From: Marinobacter zhejiangensis
GTDB lineage: Bacteria > Pseudomonadota > Gammaproteobacteria > Pseudomonadales > Oleiphilaceae
Direction of reading: 5' to 3'
NCBI RefSeq assembly: GCF_900114775.1
Contig: NZ_FOUE01000007.1
Coordinates: 1 to 64,000 of the forward strand
Length of the DNA stretch: 64,000 nt
Each line of letters opens with the position of its first letter. The stretch's first letter is position 1. The position numbers and the translations under genes were made by a program. Positions 42,941-51,761 of this stretch are shown here, one piece after another. The notes below the pieces were generated by a model that was not told the origin of the DNA, searched no databases, and was given only the letters and a program-made list of their open reading frames with translations.

Positions 42941-44884
42941 TTAGGGCACGGCCTTCAGGGATTGGGTGGATGACATCAGTTCCAGTCGCTGTTTGATTGC
43001 CGACAAGACACCGTCAGCGTCCAGTCCGCATTCCGCCAGCAATTCACCATGCTTTCCATGATCGACAAACCGGTCAGGTAGGCCCAGTTGCAGGGTCGGC
43101 CGGGTAATGCCCTGTTGATTCAGGAGCTCGGTCACAGCGCTACCGGCGCCACCAGCGATGGTGTTTTCTTCCAGGGTTACGAGCAGGTCGTGCTCGCCCG
43201 CCAATTCCCGAATGAGTGCCTCGTCCAGAGGTTTGACAAAGCGCATGTCGGCCACGGTTGCGTCCAGCGCTTCTGCCGCTGCCATCGCTGCGGGGAGCAG
43301 GGTGCCGAAGTTGAGAATAGCGACGCGTTTGGCTTTGCTCTCGCGTACCGTGCGCCCCTTGCCCAGTGGCAATGCCTCAAGTTTGGCCTGGATCTCTACG
43401 CCTGGGCCCGTTCCCCGTGGATAGCGAACAGCTGCCGGCCCTTGATGGAGGAGGCCGGTTTGCAGCAGCTGGCGGGTCTCGTTCTCGTCCGATGGCGTCA
43501 TGATCACCATCTTTGGAATGCAGCGCAGGTAGCTGATATCAAAGGCGCCCGCGTGGGTCGGGCCGTCTTCACCGACCAGTCCGGCACGGTCGATGGCAAA
43601 CAGCACGTCGAGATCCTGAATGGCAACGTCGTGAACCAGCTGGTCGTAACCCCGTTGCAGGAACGTGGAGTAGATCGCGACAACCGGTTTGGCGCCATCA
43701 CAGGCCAGGCCTGCAGCCAGGGTGACCGCATGTTGCTCGGCGATCGCTACGTCGTAGTAGCGATCAGGAAAACGCCGGGAGAACGCCAGCAGGTCGGACC
43801 CCTCACACATGGCGGGGGTGATGCCGACCACGCGTGAATCCAGCTCTGCAGCATCGCACAGCCACTGGCCGAAGATGTTGGCGTATTTGGGCCGAGGGGG
43901 GGCCTTTTCGGGCACTGGTGTTGGTTTCTTTTCCGGTGCCGGGTCAATTTTGTTAATGGAGTGGTAGCCAATCGGGTCGGCCTCGGCAGGCGCAAAGCCC
44001 TTGCCCTTTTTGGTCACCACATGGAGGAACTGAGGGCCATCGAGCTCACGGATGTTTTCCAGGGTTTCCACCAGCAGCGGGAGGTCGTGACCGTCGATGG
44101 GGCCGATGTAGTTAAAGCCCAGCTCCTCGAACAGGGTGCCGGGGGAAATCATGCCTTTGACGTGCTCTTCGGTCTTACGGGCGAGCGCCATCAGATGGGG
44201 GGCGCCCTGCAAGACCCGTTTGCCGCCATCGCGCACCTGATTGTAAGTACGGCTTGCCAGCAACTTGGCAAAGTAGTTCGACAGCCCGCCCACGTTATGG
44301 GAAATCGACATGTCGTTGTCGTTCAGGATGACCAACATGTTGGCGCGCAGATGGCCTGCGTGGTTCAAGGCTTCAAAGGCCATGCCGGCGGTCATGGCAC
44401 CGTCGCCGATTACTGCGATGCTCTTGCGTGCGCTCTGTTGCATACGGGCCGCAATGGCCATGCCGAGGGCGGCGCTGATGGAGGTGCTGGAGTGGCCGAC
44501 GCCAAAGGTGTCGTACTCGCTTTCCCCTCGCTTCGGGAAGCCAGCGAGGCCCGCCTTCTGGCGAATGGAGCCCATGCGCTCACGGCGCCCGGTAAGGATT
44601 TTGTGGGGATAGGCCTGGTGGCCGACATCCCAGATCAGCCGGTCATCCGGCGTATTGAAGACAAAATGCAGGGCGATCGTCAGTTCCAGCACGCCCAGAC
44701 CTGCTCCAAAATGGCCTCCGGTCTGGCCTACTGACCATAGCATGAACGAGCGAAGCTCCCTCGCCAGTTGCGGCAGCTGGTCACTGGGCAGCAGGCGAAG
44801 CTGGTCGGGCGTGTCAATCCGGTCCAGCAGCGGTGTATTGGGTCGCTGGGGCGGGATTTCCTTAAAGGTGTAAATGTCCTGCAT
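42941..44884 (-). CDS. dxs: 1-deoxy-D-xylulose-5-phosphate synthase
   Basis: Dxs condenses pyruvate and glyceraldehyde 3-phosphate to start the MEP isoprenoid pathway, using thiamine diphosphate. The 647-residue product has the ThDP motif GDGAMTAGMAFEALN with NDN, HVVTKKGKGF, and the transketolase domain with EQHAVTLAAGLA and DRAGLVGEDGPTH. It is the last gene of xseB-ispA-dxs, as in many gammaproteobacteria, 119 bases after ispA. Confidence 0.97.
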   Translation of the reverse strand: MQDIYTFKEIPPQRPNTPLLDRIDTPDQLRLLPSDQLPQLARELRSFMLWSVGQTGGHFGAGLGVLELTIALHFVFNTPDDRLIWDVGHQAYPHKILTGRRERMGSIRQKAGLAGFPKRGESEYDTFGVGHSSTSISAALGMAIAARMQQSARKSIAVIGDGAMTAGMAFEALNHAGHLRANMLVILNDNDMSISHNVGGLSNYFAKLLASRTYNQVRDGGKRVLQGAPHLMALARKTEEHVKGMISPGTLFEELGFNYIGPIDGHDLPLLVETLENIRELDGPQFLHVVTKKGKGFAPAEADPIGYHSINKIDPAPEKKPTPVPEKAPPRPKYANIFGQWLCDAAELDSRVVGITPAMCEGSDLLAFSRRFPDRYYDVAIAEQHAVTLAAGLACDGAKPVVAIYSTFLQRGYDQLVHDVAIQDLDVLFAIDRAGLVGEDGPTHAGAFDISYLRCIPKMVIMTPSDENETRQLLQTGLLHQGPAAVRYPRGTGPGVEIQAKLEALPLGKGRTVRESKAKRVAILNFGTLLPAAMAAAEALDATVADMRFVKPLDEALIRELAGEHDLLVTLEENTIAGGAGSAVTELLNQQGITRPTLQLGLPDRFVDHGKHGELLAECGLDADGVLSAIKQRLELMSSTQSLKAVP

Positions 44885-45003
44885 TCGCTTGGTCTTTTCC
44901 GGTGGTTCAGCTGTTGCACATTGCCAAGGTCGTATTATACGGGATGAACGGAGGGACTTTCATACTGAATGTCGTTCGTTCGACGTTCCCGGATGGCGCT
45001 TGC

Positions 45004-45903
45004 TCAATGAGAGCGTACGACGATGTAGTTGGCGATGGCGCGCAGAGGCTCGGCGTTGTCTCCAAAGGAGTCCAGTTGCGCCAGGGCTCGGTCTAGCAGG
45101 GTTTGAAGGTGGGCCTTGGCGCCATCAATCCCCAGCAGGGACGGATAGGTGGGTTTGTCCCGGGCCAGGTCGGAGCCCTGAGGCTTTCCGATCACGTTCG
45201 TGTCCCCTTCGATGTCGAGCAGGTCATCCTGTACCTGGAAGGCCAGACCCAGAGCGCTGGCGTAGTCAGTCAGCCGGTCCAGCTGATCGCCGGGTGCCGG
45301 GTCTGCAGTCATGGCGCCAAGACGTACGCTGGCTTCAATCAACGCACCGGTTTTATGGCGATGCATGGTTTCCAGGGACTCGATGGTCAACGTCTTGCCG
45401 ACGGACTCAAGGTCGATGGCCTGGCCGCCGACCATCCCCGCCTGACCACTGGCCACAGCCAATTCGGCCACCATGCTCAGCCGAGCCCGGTCGCTGATAG
45501 AGGGAGTCTGGGCGAGCCAGTTGAACGCACAGGCCTGCAGGGCATCGCCGGCGAGAATGGCTGTTGCTTCGTCAAAGGCAATATGAACCGTTGGGCGGCC
45601 CCGCCGCAGGTTGTCGTCATCCATCGCTGGCAAGTCATCGTGGACCAGAGAATAGGCGTGAATCGCTTCCACCGCGCAGGCTGGCACCAACGCCTTGGTG
45701 ATGTCCTGGCCCATGGCCTGGGCAGCGGCCAGGCAAAGGGCCGGGCGAATGCGCTTTCCGCCACCAAGAACACTGTAGGCCATCGCTTCGCTAAGGCGGA
45801 CAGACGGTGCCGGCGAGGCTGACAGCAGGCGTTTCAGTTCGTCATCCACCAAGGCCTGGCTGCGTTCCAGGAAGGTCAGGGCGAGAGAAGGTGTTTCCTG
45901 CAT
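45004..45903 (-). CDS. ispA: Farnesyl diphosphate synthase
   Basis: IspA builds farnesyl diphosphate from IPP and DMAPP for ubiquinone and undecaprenyl carriers. The 299-residue product has the first Asp-rich motif DDLPAMDDDNLRRGRPT and the second DDLLDIEGD, with GKRIRPALCLAAA at the N-terminus. Its start shares one base with the xseB stop. Confidence 0.95.
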   Translation of the reverse strand: MQETPSLALTFLERSQALVDDELKRLLSASPAPSVRLSEAMAYSVLGGGKRIRPALCLAAAQAMGQDITKALVPACAVEAIHAYSLVHDDLPAMDDDNLRRGRPTVHIAFDEATAILAGDALQACAFNWLAQTPSISDRARLSMVAELAVASGQAGMVGGQAIDLESVGKTLTIESLETMHRHKTGALIEASVRLGAMTADPAPGDQLDRLTDYASALGLAFQVQDDLLDIEGDTNVIGKPQGSDLARDKPTYPSLLGIDGAKAHLQTLLDRALAQLDSFGDNAEPLRAIANYIVVRSH

Positions 45904-46157
45904 CAGAGCGTATCGTCCGGAGTAAAAGGTTTGGTGGCCAGGGTGCCGTCTTCCAGTTGCACCAGCTGTTCAATGCGCTGCTCGGCGGATTTGAGTGCCT
46001 GCTGGCAGGTGCGGGTCAGCTTGACGCCGCGCTCGAACGCGCTCAGGGACTGCTCCAGGGAAAGTTCGCCCTGTTCCAGGTCCCGTACCAGTTGTTCCAG
46101 CTCGTTGAGTGATTTTTCAAAATCGGCGATAGAGGTTGTACTTGGCTGGTCAGCCAT
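45903..46157 (-). CDS. xseB: Exodeoxyribonuclease VII small subunit
   Basis: XseB binds the catalytic XseA subunit of exonuclease VII. The 84-residue product has the family core FEKSLNELEQLVRDLEQGEL, then LEQSLSAFERGVKLTRTCQ, which is largely helical. It heads the xseB-ispA-dxs operon; xseA is not in the window. Confidence 0.94.
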   Translation of the reverse strand: MADQPSTTSIADFEKSLNELEQLVRDLEQGELSLEQSLSAFERGVKLTRTCQQALKSAEQRIEQLVQLEDGTLATKPFTPDDTL

Positions 46158-46195
46158 AATGCCGGTTCTCCGGTTGGTCAGCGGAATTGCGGCGA

Positions 46196-46975
46196 TTATA
46201 CCAGAGGTTCCCGTTGCCAGCAGAACACTCGTTGCCCATCACTGTGACCGTCAGGAGACCATGACTGCTCGGTCACCATCACCTCGCCGTCACGACGCAG
46301 CGTGACAATGGTACTGGCTCGTGTGCCGTAATGTGGGGCGCAGATGAATGGCGGTGAAAGAAAGCGCTCTGTTGCCAGACCGACGCCGGTATCCGGCAGG
46401 ACATGATCCGGTGCCGGGGTGGTATCCCGCAGCAGGGTGATCAGGTTCTGGTGCAGGGTCTCGGTATGATCGGCTCCGGCTTGGGACAGTCTGGTCGCAA
46501 CGGCATTTCGTAATCGCAGGAGTTTTGGCCAAGGGCTTTGTAGCAGATGGTTGCTGAGGCCATAGATACCCCGGTGGATGTGTCGCCCGGGGTGGGCGTC
46601 GCGGTTGCTGTAGTACCACCCGGACGTTGGCGTGAGGTGGATCAGGTTGAAGCCAGAGAACGCGCCGGGTTGGTTGGCCAGTGTATGTTTAACTTCTTCA
46701 TGGTCGGCAGTCAGGGCTAGCAAGGGCAGCTCCCCCCGCGAGCGTCGCCCGGCTTCGGGAGTGCCCTCGCGGACGTTGGTGACGGCCGCTACGGCGCCGT
46801 GCCGGGTTACTGCCAGCCAGGTGCCTTGGGATTGCAGGTCCTGGCCGGCAAGAATCGGGCGATCGGGCCACCAGTGCATGGCAGCGGTGGGCCGCTGGTG
46901 GAATTCGTCACGATTGGCGGCCACGACCATTGGGTAGTCCGGGTGTTGGCCAAGCGCAAATACGATCAGGCACAT
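46196..46975 (-). CDS. NRDE family protein (TANGO2-like)
   Basis: This 259-residue protein starts MCLIVFALG and carries ANRDEFHQRP, the NRDE motif that defines the family (formerly DUF833). Cys2 is in the position of an N-terminal nucleophile, suggesting an Ntn-hydrolase fold. The biochemical role is not settled; the animal TANGO2 homologues are linked to Golgi and lipid or heme handling. It is divergent from the TSUP transporter. Confidence 0.9.
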   Translation of the reverse strand: MCLIVFALGQHPDYPMVVAANRDEFHQRPTAAMHWWPDRPILAGQDLQSQGTWLAVTRHGAVAAVTNVREGTPEAGRRSRGELPLLALTADHEEVKHTLANQPGAFSGFNLIHLTPTSGWYYSNRDAHPGRHIHRGIYGLSNHLLQSPWPKLLRLRNAVATRLSQAGADHTETLHQNLITLLRDTTPAPDHVLPDTGVGLATERFLSPPFICAPHYGTRASTIVTLRRDGEVMVTEQSWSPDGHSDGQRVFCWQREPLV

Positions 46976-47103
46976 GGATGGAAGGTCCTTGGTCAGAAGG
47001 TTTGATCAGGAAAGATCGGAAACGGCCAGACGGTGGAGTGCTAATCATCGCCCTGCTTGTGTATCATACCAGCCTTCCCGATGTTGGCAGGATGAGGGCT
47101 GGA

Positions 47104-47898
47104 ATGACACTGGTAACGCTATTCGCAATATACCTCGCGCTGGGTGCGCTGGCGGGTACCCTGGCTGGGTTGTTCGGCATCGGTGGTGGCCTGGTGATCG
47201 TGCCCGTGCTGATTTTCAGCTTCGGTTTACAGGGCGTTGATCCGGGCGTGGCGGTTCACCTGGCGGTAGGAACGTCCCTGGCGACCATCGTGTTCACATC
47301 GATCAGCTCAGTCCGCTCCCACCATGCCCGTGGTGGCGTGCGTTGGGACGTGTTCCGGCCGATGACCGCTGGCATCGTGGTGGGGGCAATGATTGGCGCC
47401 TGGACGGCGTCCATGCTCAGTGGCCGGGCCCTGGAACTTATTATTGGTGTGTTTGTCATCCTGGTGGCGCTGAAGATGCTTCTGGGTGTTAACCCCAAGC
47501 CTGGTCGCGATGTGCCTGGAAATGTCGGGTTGGGCGGTGCGGGCGCAGGCATTGGCTGGGCGTCGGCCATCTTTGGTATCGGTGGCGGTACCCTGACGGT
47601 GCCCTTCCTGAGCTGGTGCAACGTACGTATGCAGCAAGCGGTGGGAACGTCTGCCGCCTGTGGCTTACCGATTGCGGTTGCCGGGGCGGCGACCAACATA
47701 GCGACCGGTTGGGGAAATGCCCAGCTCCCGGAGATGAGCGTTGGCTACATCTATCTGCCGGCCTTGCTGGGCATTGTTCTGACCAGTGTCCTGTTTGCCC
47801 GCTTTGGCGCCAATCTGGCTCATCGCCTGGATGCAAACCTATTGAAGCGTATATTCGCGGTGATGCTGCTTATCGTCGGTACCCGCTTCCTTTTCTGA
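47104..47898 (+). CDS. TSUP family transporter (TauE/SafE)
   Basis: This 264-residue membrane protein has about eight hydrophobic segments and the duplicated TauE/SafE pattern: AGTLAGLFGIGGGLVIVPVL in the first half and GIGWASAIFGIGGGTLTVP in the second. Relatives export sulfite or other organosulfur anions; the substrate here is unknown. I chose ATG 47104 with GAGGG upstream; ATG 47092 is close and possible. lgt follows after 15 bases. Confidence 0.88.
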   Translation: MTLVTLFAIYLALGALAGTLAGLFGIGGGLVIVPVLIFSFGLQGVDPGVAVHLAVGTSLATIVFTSISSVRSHHARGGVRWDVFRPMTAGIVVGAMIGAWTASMLSGRALELIIGVFVILVALKMLLGVNPKPGRDVPGNVGLGGAGAGIGWASAIFGIGGGTLTVPFLSWCNVRMQQAVGTSAACGLPIAVAGAATNIATGWGNAQLPEMSVGYIYLPALLGIVLTSVLFARFGANLAHRLDANLLKRIFAVMLLIVGTRFLF

Positions 47899-47913
47899 AT
47901 CAAGAGGTTTTCG

Positions 47914-48702
47914 ATGCTCGAGCATCCTCAGTTCGACCCGGTTGCCATTCATTTGGGCCCACTCAAGATTCACTGGTATGGCCTGACTTACCTGGTCGGC
48001 TTTATCGCTGGCTGGTGGCTTGGCCGGATTCGTTCGCGCAAGCCCTGGTCGCCAATCACCGAGGTCCAGATGGGGGACCTGCTGTTTTACATTGCCCTTG
48101 GGGTTATTCTCGGCGGCCGGTTTGGTTACGTTCTGTTCTACAACTTCGACCAGTTCCTGCAAGACCCGCTTTGGCTGATCCGGATCTGGGAAGGCGGCAT
48201 GTCGTTCCATGGCGGCCTGCTGGGGGTTATGTTCGCGATGTGGTGGTACGGTCGCAAGATCGACCGGAGCTTCTTCCAGCTGGCGGACTTTATCGCGCCG
48301 TTGGTACCTGTTGGATTGGGCGCGGGCCGAATCGGTAACTTTATCAATGGCGAGCTGTGGGGGCGGGCCACGGATGTGCCTTGGGGGATGGTGTTTCCCC
48401 AGGCCCCGGACGACCTCGCTCGTCATCCTTCCCAGCTATACCAGTTTGCACTGGAAGGTGTGGTGCTGTTCGCCGTGCTGTGGTGGTTTTCGGCCAAACC
48501 CCGGCCGCGGATGGCGGTGTCCGGGCTCTTCCTGGCGCTGTACGGAAGCTTCCGTTTTATTGTGGAGTTCGTCCGACAGCCGGACCCGCAGTTGGGTTAC
48601 CTCGCCTTCGACTGGGTGACCATGGGGCAGCTGCTGTCCCTGCCAATGATTCTGGCTGGCCTCGCGCTGGTGGTATTCGCTTACCGGAGACGTACTGAAT
48701 GA
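47914..48702 (+). CDS. lgt: Phosphatidylglycerol:prolipoprotein diacylglyceryl transferase
   Basis: Lgt attaches diacylglycerol to the lipobox cysteine of lipoproteins at the inner membrane. The 262-residue product has seven hydrophobic segments, GGMSFHGGLLGV with the catalytic His, and the signature GRIGNFINGELWGRATDVPW. Its stop overlaps thyA as ATGA; lgt-thyA-folA is a conserved block. Confidence 0.96.
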   Translation: MLEHPQFDPVAIHLGPLKIHWYGLTYLVGFIAGWWLGRIRSRKPWSPITEVQMGDLLFYIALGVILGGRFGYVLFYNFDQFLQDPLWLIRIWEGGMSFHGGLLGVMFAMWWYGRKIDRSFFQLADFIAPLVPVGLGAGRIGNFINGELWGRATDVPWGMVFPQAPDDLARHPSQLYQFALEGVVLFAVLWWFSAKPRPRMAVSGLFLALYGSFRFIVEFVRQPDPQLGYLAFDWVTMGQLLSLPMILAGLALVVFAYRRRTE

Positions 48703-49538
48703 AAGCCTATCTCGACCTGATGCAGGACGTAGTCGATAACGGGTCCGATCGTGGCGATCGCACCGGGGTGGGGACGCGCTCAGTGTTTGGGCGGCAGATT
48801 CGGTTTGACCTGGCGGACGGGTTCCCGCTGGTTACCACCAAGAAGGTTCACCTGCGTAGCATCATCTATGAACTGTTGTGGTTCCTGAAAGGCTCTACAG
48901 ACAATAACTGGCTGAAAGAACGCAAGGTCTCGATCTGGGACGAGTGGGCGTTGGAAAACGGTGATCTTGGGCCGATTTACGGTAAGCAGTGGCGCAGTTG
49001 GCAATGCCCGAATGGTGAGGTGGTCGACCAGATCAGCGAGTTGATCGAGCAGATTCGCAGCAAGCCCAACTCCCGTCGTTTGATTGTGTCTGCATGGAAT
49101 CCGGCAGAGTTGCCGGACGAGTCCATTGGTCCCCAGGCTAATGTCGAGCAGGGCCGAATGGCGCTGGCGCCCTGTCACTGCCTGTTCCAGTTCTATGTGG
49201 CCGACGGGCGGTTGTCTTGCCAGCTTTACCAGCGCAGTGCCGACCTGTTCCTGGGTGTTCCGTTCAACATTGCCTCCTACGCATTGCTGACCCATATGAT
49301 TGCCCAGCAATGCGACCTGGAGGTGGGTGAGTTCGTACACACCTTCGGTGACTGTCATCTGTATCAGAATCACCTGACCGATGAGATTGTGTTCGAGCAG
49401 CTTAAGCGTGAGCCGCGCCCCTTGCCCAAGCTGGTCATCCGTCGCCGGCCCGACAGCATTTTTGACTACGAACTGGATGACTTCGAGTTCGAGGGCTATG
49501 AGCCCTGGCCGCTGATCCGCGCGCCGATAGCCATCTGA
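48699..49538 (+). CDS. thyA: Thymidylate synthase
   Basis: ThyA methylates dUMP to dTMP with methylene-tetrahydrofolate. The 279-residue product has DRTGVGTRSVFG, the catalytic Cys in MALAPCHCLFQFYVADG, YQRSADLFLGVPFNIASYALL, and the C-terminal APIAI. Compared with E. coli (264 residues) it has about 14 extra residues (PDESIGPQANVEQG) just before the catalytic Cys, a variation known in other gammaproteobacteria. Confidence 0.97.
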   Translation: MKAYLDLMQDVVDNGSDRGDRTGVGTRSVFGRQIRFDLADGFPLVTTKKVHLRSIIYELLWFLKGSTDNNWLKERKVSIWDEWALENGDLGPIYGKQWRSWQCPNGEVVDQISELIEQIRSKPNSRRLIVSAWNPAELPDESIGPQANVEQGRMALAPCHCLFQFYVADGRLSCQLYQRSADLFLGVPFNIASYALLTHMIAQQCDLEVGEFVHTFGDCHLYQNHLTDEIVFEQLKREPRPLPKLVIRRRPDSIFDYELDDFEFEGYEPWPLIRAPIAI

Positions 49539-49552
49539 AACCGGAGAGCGTT

Positions 49553-50068
49553 ATGAGAAAAGCCCTGATCGTCGCTATGGCCAGGAACCGGGTCATTGGC
49601 CGCAACAACGCCCTGCCGTGGTACCTGCCCGAGGATCTGCGTTACTTCAAGCAGGCAACCATGGGTAAACCCATCATCATGGGGCGCAAGACCTGGGACT
49701 CCATTGGCCGAGCGTTGCCGGGACGTCTCAATGTGGTGATTTCCCGCAACGAGGCGTGGCAGGCGCCCGAAGGTACCCGTGGTGCATGTTCTCTGGATGC
49801 CGCGTTGGTCCAGGCTGAAGCCCAGGCAGAACTGGACGGGTGTGACGAAGTGATGGTGATCGGTGGCAGCCAGATCTATGGGGAAGCCTTGCCGCTGGTA
49901 GATCGCATGTACATCACCCAAGTGCATGCGGAAGTGGAGGGAGATGCCTATTTCCCGGAACTAAACTGGGATGAGTGGGAAGAAATCGGACGGGAGGATT
50001 TCTCCGCGTCCGATAACAATCCCTACGATTACAGCTTCGTGGTCTATCAGCGCCTGCGGTCAGTCTGA
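49553..50068 (+). CDS. folA: Dihydrofolate reductase
   Basis: FolA regenerates tetrahydrofolate, which ThyA oxidises, so it is functionally paired with thyA 14 bases upstream. The 171-residue product has VIGRNNALPWYLPEDLRYFK, MGRKTWDSIGRALPGR and the VIGGSQIYGEALP NADPH site. Its last 22 bases overlap the 3' end of the convergent DEAD-box gene. Confidence 0.96.
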   Translation: MRKALIVAMARNRVIGRNNALPWYLPEDLRYFKQATMGKPIIMGRKTWDSIGRALPGRLNVVISRNEAWQAPEGTRGACSLDAALVQAEAQAELDGCDEVMVIGGSQIYGEALPLVDRMYITQVHAEVEGDAYFPELNWDEWEEIGREDFSASDNNPYDYSFVVYQRLRSV

Positions 50069-51576
50069 CGCGCAGTCGGTTTTCCCTTCCCACCGCCGCC
50101 ACCCGTGCGTGGCGGACGGCTTCCGCCTTCCTTGCGATACCCGGATTTACCCTTGAAGCCCGGCTTGTGGCCGCGACGTTTTTCGCCTGGGCGACCACCA
50201 CCGCTACGACGGGGGTCCCGCTGCTTCGGTGAGGCACTTGGCGTGGGCAGAGCTGAAGGCTGCTCCAGTGGCAGCGCGCCCGGCTGAGCCGCTTCCATGC
50301 CACAGGCCAGCGCGCCGGCAATCATGGCGATGTCCATGTCATTGCGTTCTGCGATGTCGTCCAGCAGGGCCATGGCTTTGGCCAGTTTCGGATCATCCAC
50401 AAACGCCAGCAGCTGGCTCTCGAACTGTTGCTCCCGCAATTTCTGCAGATCCGCCGGGGACGGCAGCTCATAGGCTTCCATCGGAGAGTTGGTAGCACGC
50501 TCCAGAGTCCGCAGCCAGCTGCGCTCACGAGGGGTGACCAGCAGGATGGCTTTGCCGGTACGGCCAGCACGGCCGGTACGACCGACACGGTGGATATAGG
50601 CTTCGCTGTCGTACGGCACGTCATAGTTAATAACGTGGGTAATCCGCGGTACGTCAAGGCCCCGGGCGGCAACGTCCGTGGCAATCACGATGTCTTTTTT
50701 GCCGCTCTTGAGATCCTCGACAGTCTGCTCACGCTGACGCTGGTTGAGGTCACCATTCAGCGGGGCAACGGCGTGACCGCGGGCAGACAGCTTGTCGGCC
50801 AGCAGTGTGGTTTCTGCCTTGGTGCGGACAAAGATGATGGAAGCGTCGAACGGCTCCACCTCAAGAATTCGGGTCAATGCGTCCAGTTTGCGTTCGGCGT
50901 ACACCGGCAGCATGAACTGGGAGATACGGTCTACGGTACGGGTCTGGCTTTCAATCTTCACCTCCTGGGCATTGCTCAGGTAGGTCTGGGCCACTTTGCG
51001 GATCTGTCCCGGCATGGTGGCCGAGAACAGGGCGCGCTGGCAGTCGTCCGGTGTGGCCGCGAGAATGGCTTCGACGTCGTCGATGAAGCCCATGCGCAGC
51101 ATCTCATCCGCTTCGTCCAGAACCAGCGCAGACAGCGCGTCCAGTTTCAGGGTGCCGCGACGCAAATGGTCCAGAGTACGACCGGGTGTGCCGACGATTA
51201 CCTGAGCGCCACGCTTGAGGGCTTTGAGCTGCGGGTAGAAGTCTTGGCCACCGTAGATGGGCAGTACGTGGAAGTTGCGGAAATGGCTGGCGTAGCTGTT
51301 GAACGCCTCGGCCACCTGGATGGCCAGTTCCCGGGTCGGTGTCAGCACAAGGATTTGCGGCGCGTTCGAGGTGGCGTCGATGCGGCTCAACAGCGGCAGT
51401 GCAAACGCGGCGGTTTTGCCGGTGCCGGTTTGAGCAATCCCCAGCAGGTTATCGCCTTTCAGCAGGATAGGGATAGCCTGGGCCTGGATTGGAGAAGGGG
51501 TTTCGTAGCCAATGGCGGAGATGGCTTCCAACACGGACGCATCAAGGCCGAGCTCGGCAAAAGATTGTGTAGACAT
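50047..51576 (-). CDS. deaD: DEAD-box RNA helicase (DeaD/CsdA-type)
   Basis: This 509-residue protein unwinds RNA, probably in ribosome assembly or cold adaptation. The helicase motifs are AQTGTGKT (I), PTRELA (Ia), TPGR (Ib), DEAD (II), SATMP (III) and HRVGRTGRAG (VI). YGGQDFYPQLKALKRG and the RGTLKLDALSALVLDEADEM stretch resemble DeaD. It is shorter than E. coli DeaD (629), with a partly Gly/Arg/Lys-rich tail in place of part of the C-terminal domains. The start is ATG 51576; a longer frame to 51633 has no family support. Confidence 0.9.
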   Translation of the reverse strand: MSTQSFAELGLDASVLEAISAIGYETPSPIQAQAIPILLKGDNLLGIAQTGTGKTAAFALPLLSRIDATSNAPQILVLTPTRELAIQVAEAFNSYASHFRNFHVLPIYGGQDFYPQLKALKRGAQVIVGTPGRTLDHLRRGTLKLDALSALVLDEADEMLRMGFIDDVEAILAATPDDCQRALFSATMPGQIRKVAQTYLSNAQEVKIESQTRTVDRISQFMLPVYAERKLDALTRILEVEPFDASIIFVRTKAETTLLADKLSARGHAVAPLNGDLNQRQREQTVEDLKSGKKDIVIATDVAARGLDVPRITHVINYDVPYDSEAYIHRVGRTGRAGRTGKAILLVTPRERSWLRTLERATNSPMEAYELPSPADLQKLREQQFESQLLAFVDDPKLAKAMALLDDIAERNDMDIAMIAGALACGMEAAQPGALPLEQPSALPTPSASPKQRDPRRSGGGRPGEKRRGHKPGFKGKSGYRKEGGSRPPRTGGGGGKGKPTARQTDRRR

Positions 51577-51607
51577 CGAAATACTCGGGATTCGGAAGGT
51601 AGGTAAG

Positions 51608-51641
51608 GCATCAACTGTTGATGCAAGCTGCACGCATTATA
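51608..51641 (-). promoter_or_regulatory. Putative deaD -10 and palindromic operator
   Basis: On the minus strand TATAAT occupies 51641-51636. About 12 bases downstream, overlapping the expected start of transcription, is a 17-base palindrome: GCATCAAC, T, GTTGATGC (51608-51624). The one-base centre makes a protein-binding site more likely than an RNA hairpin. No strong -35 is seen. Confidence 0.5.
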
Positions 51642-51761
51642 GACCCTTTACCGTCGCTTTTATACGTAAAACGGCGCTGGGGGCATAGGTAGATGCCGGC
51701 CCGGGCTTGTTGTGGTGGTTCGTTTGCGGCAGGCTTGCTCTTTTCTTTGAAGGTGTAGGCG

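Noticed and set aside
44874..45497. Plus-strand frame of 207 codons opposite ispA
   Set aside because: It is antisense to ispA, rich in Arg, Gly and Pro, and has no family match.
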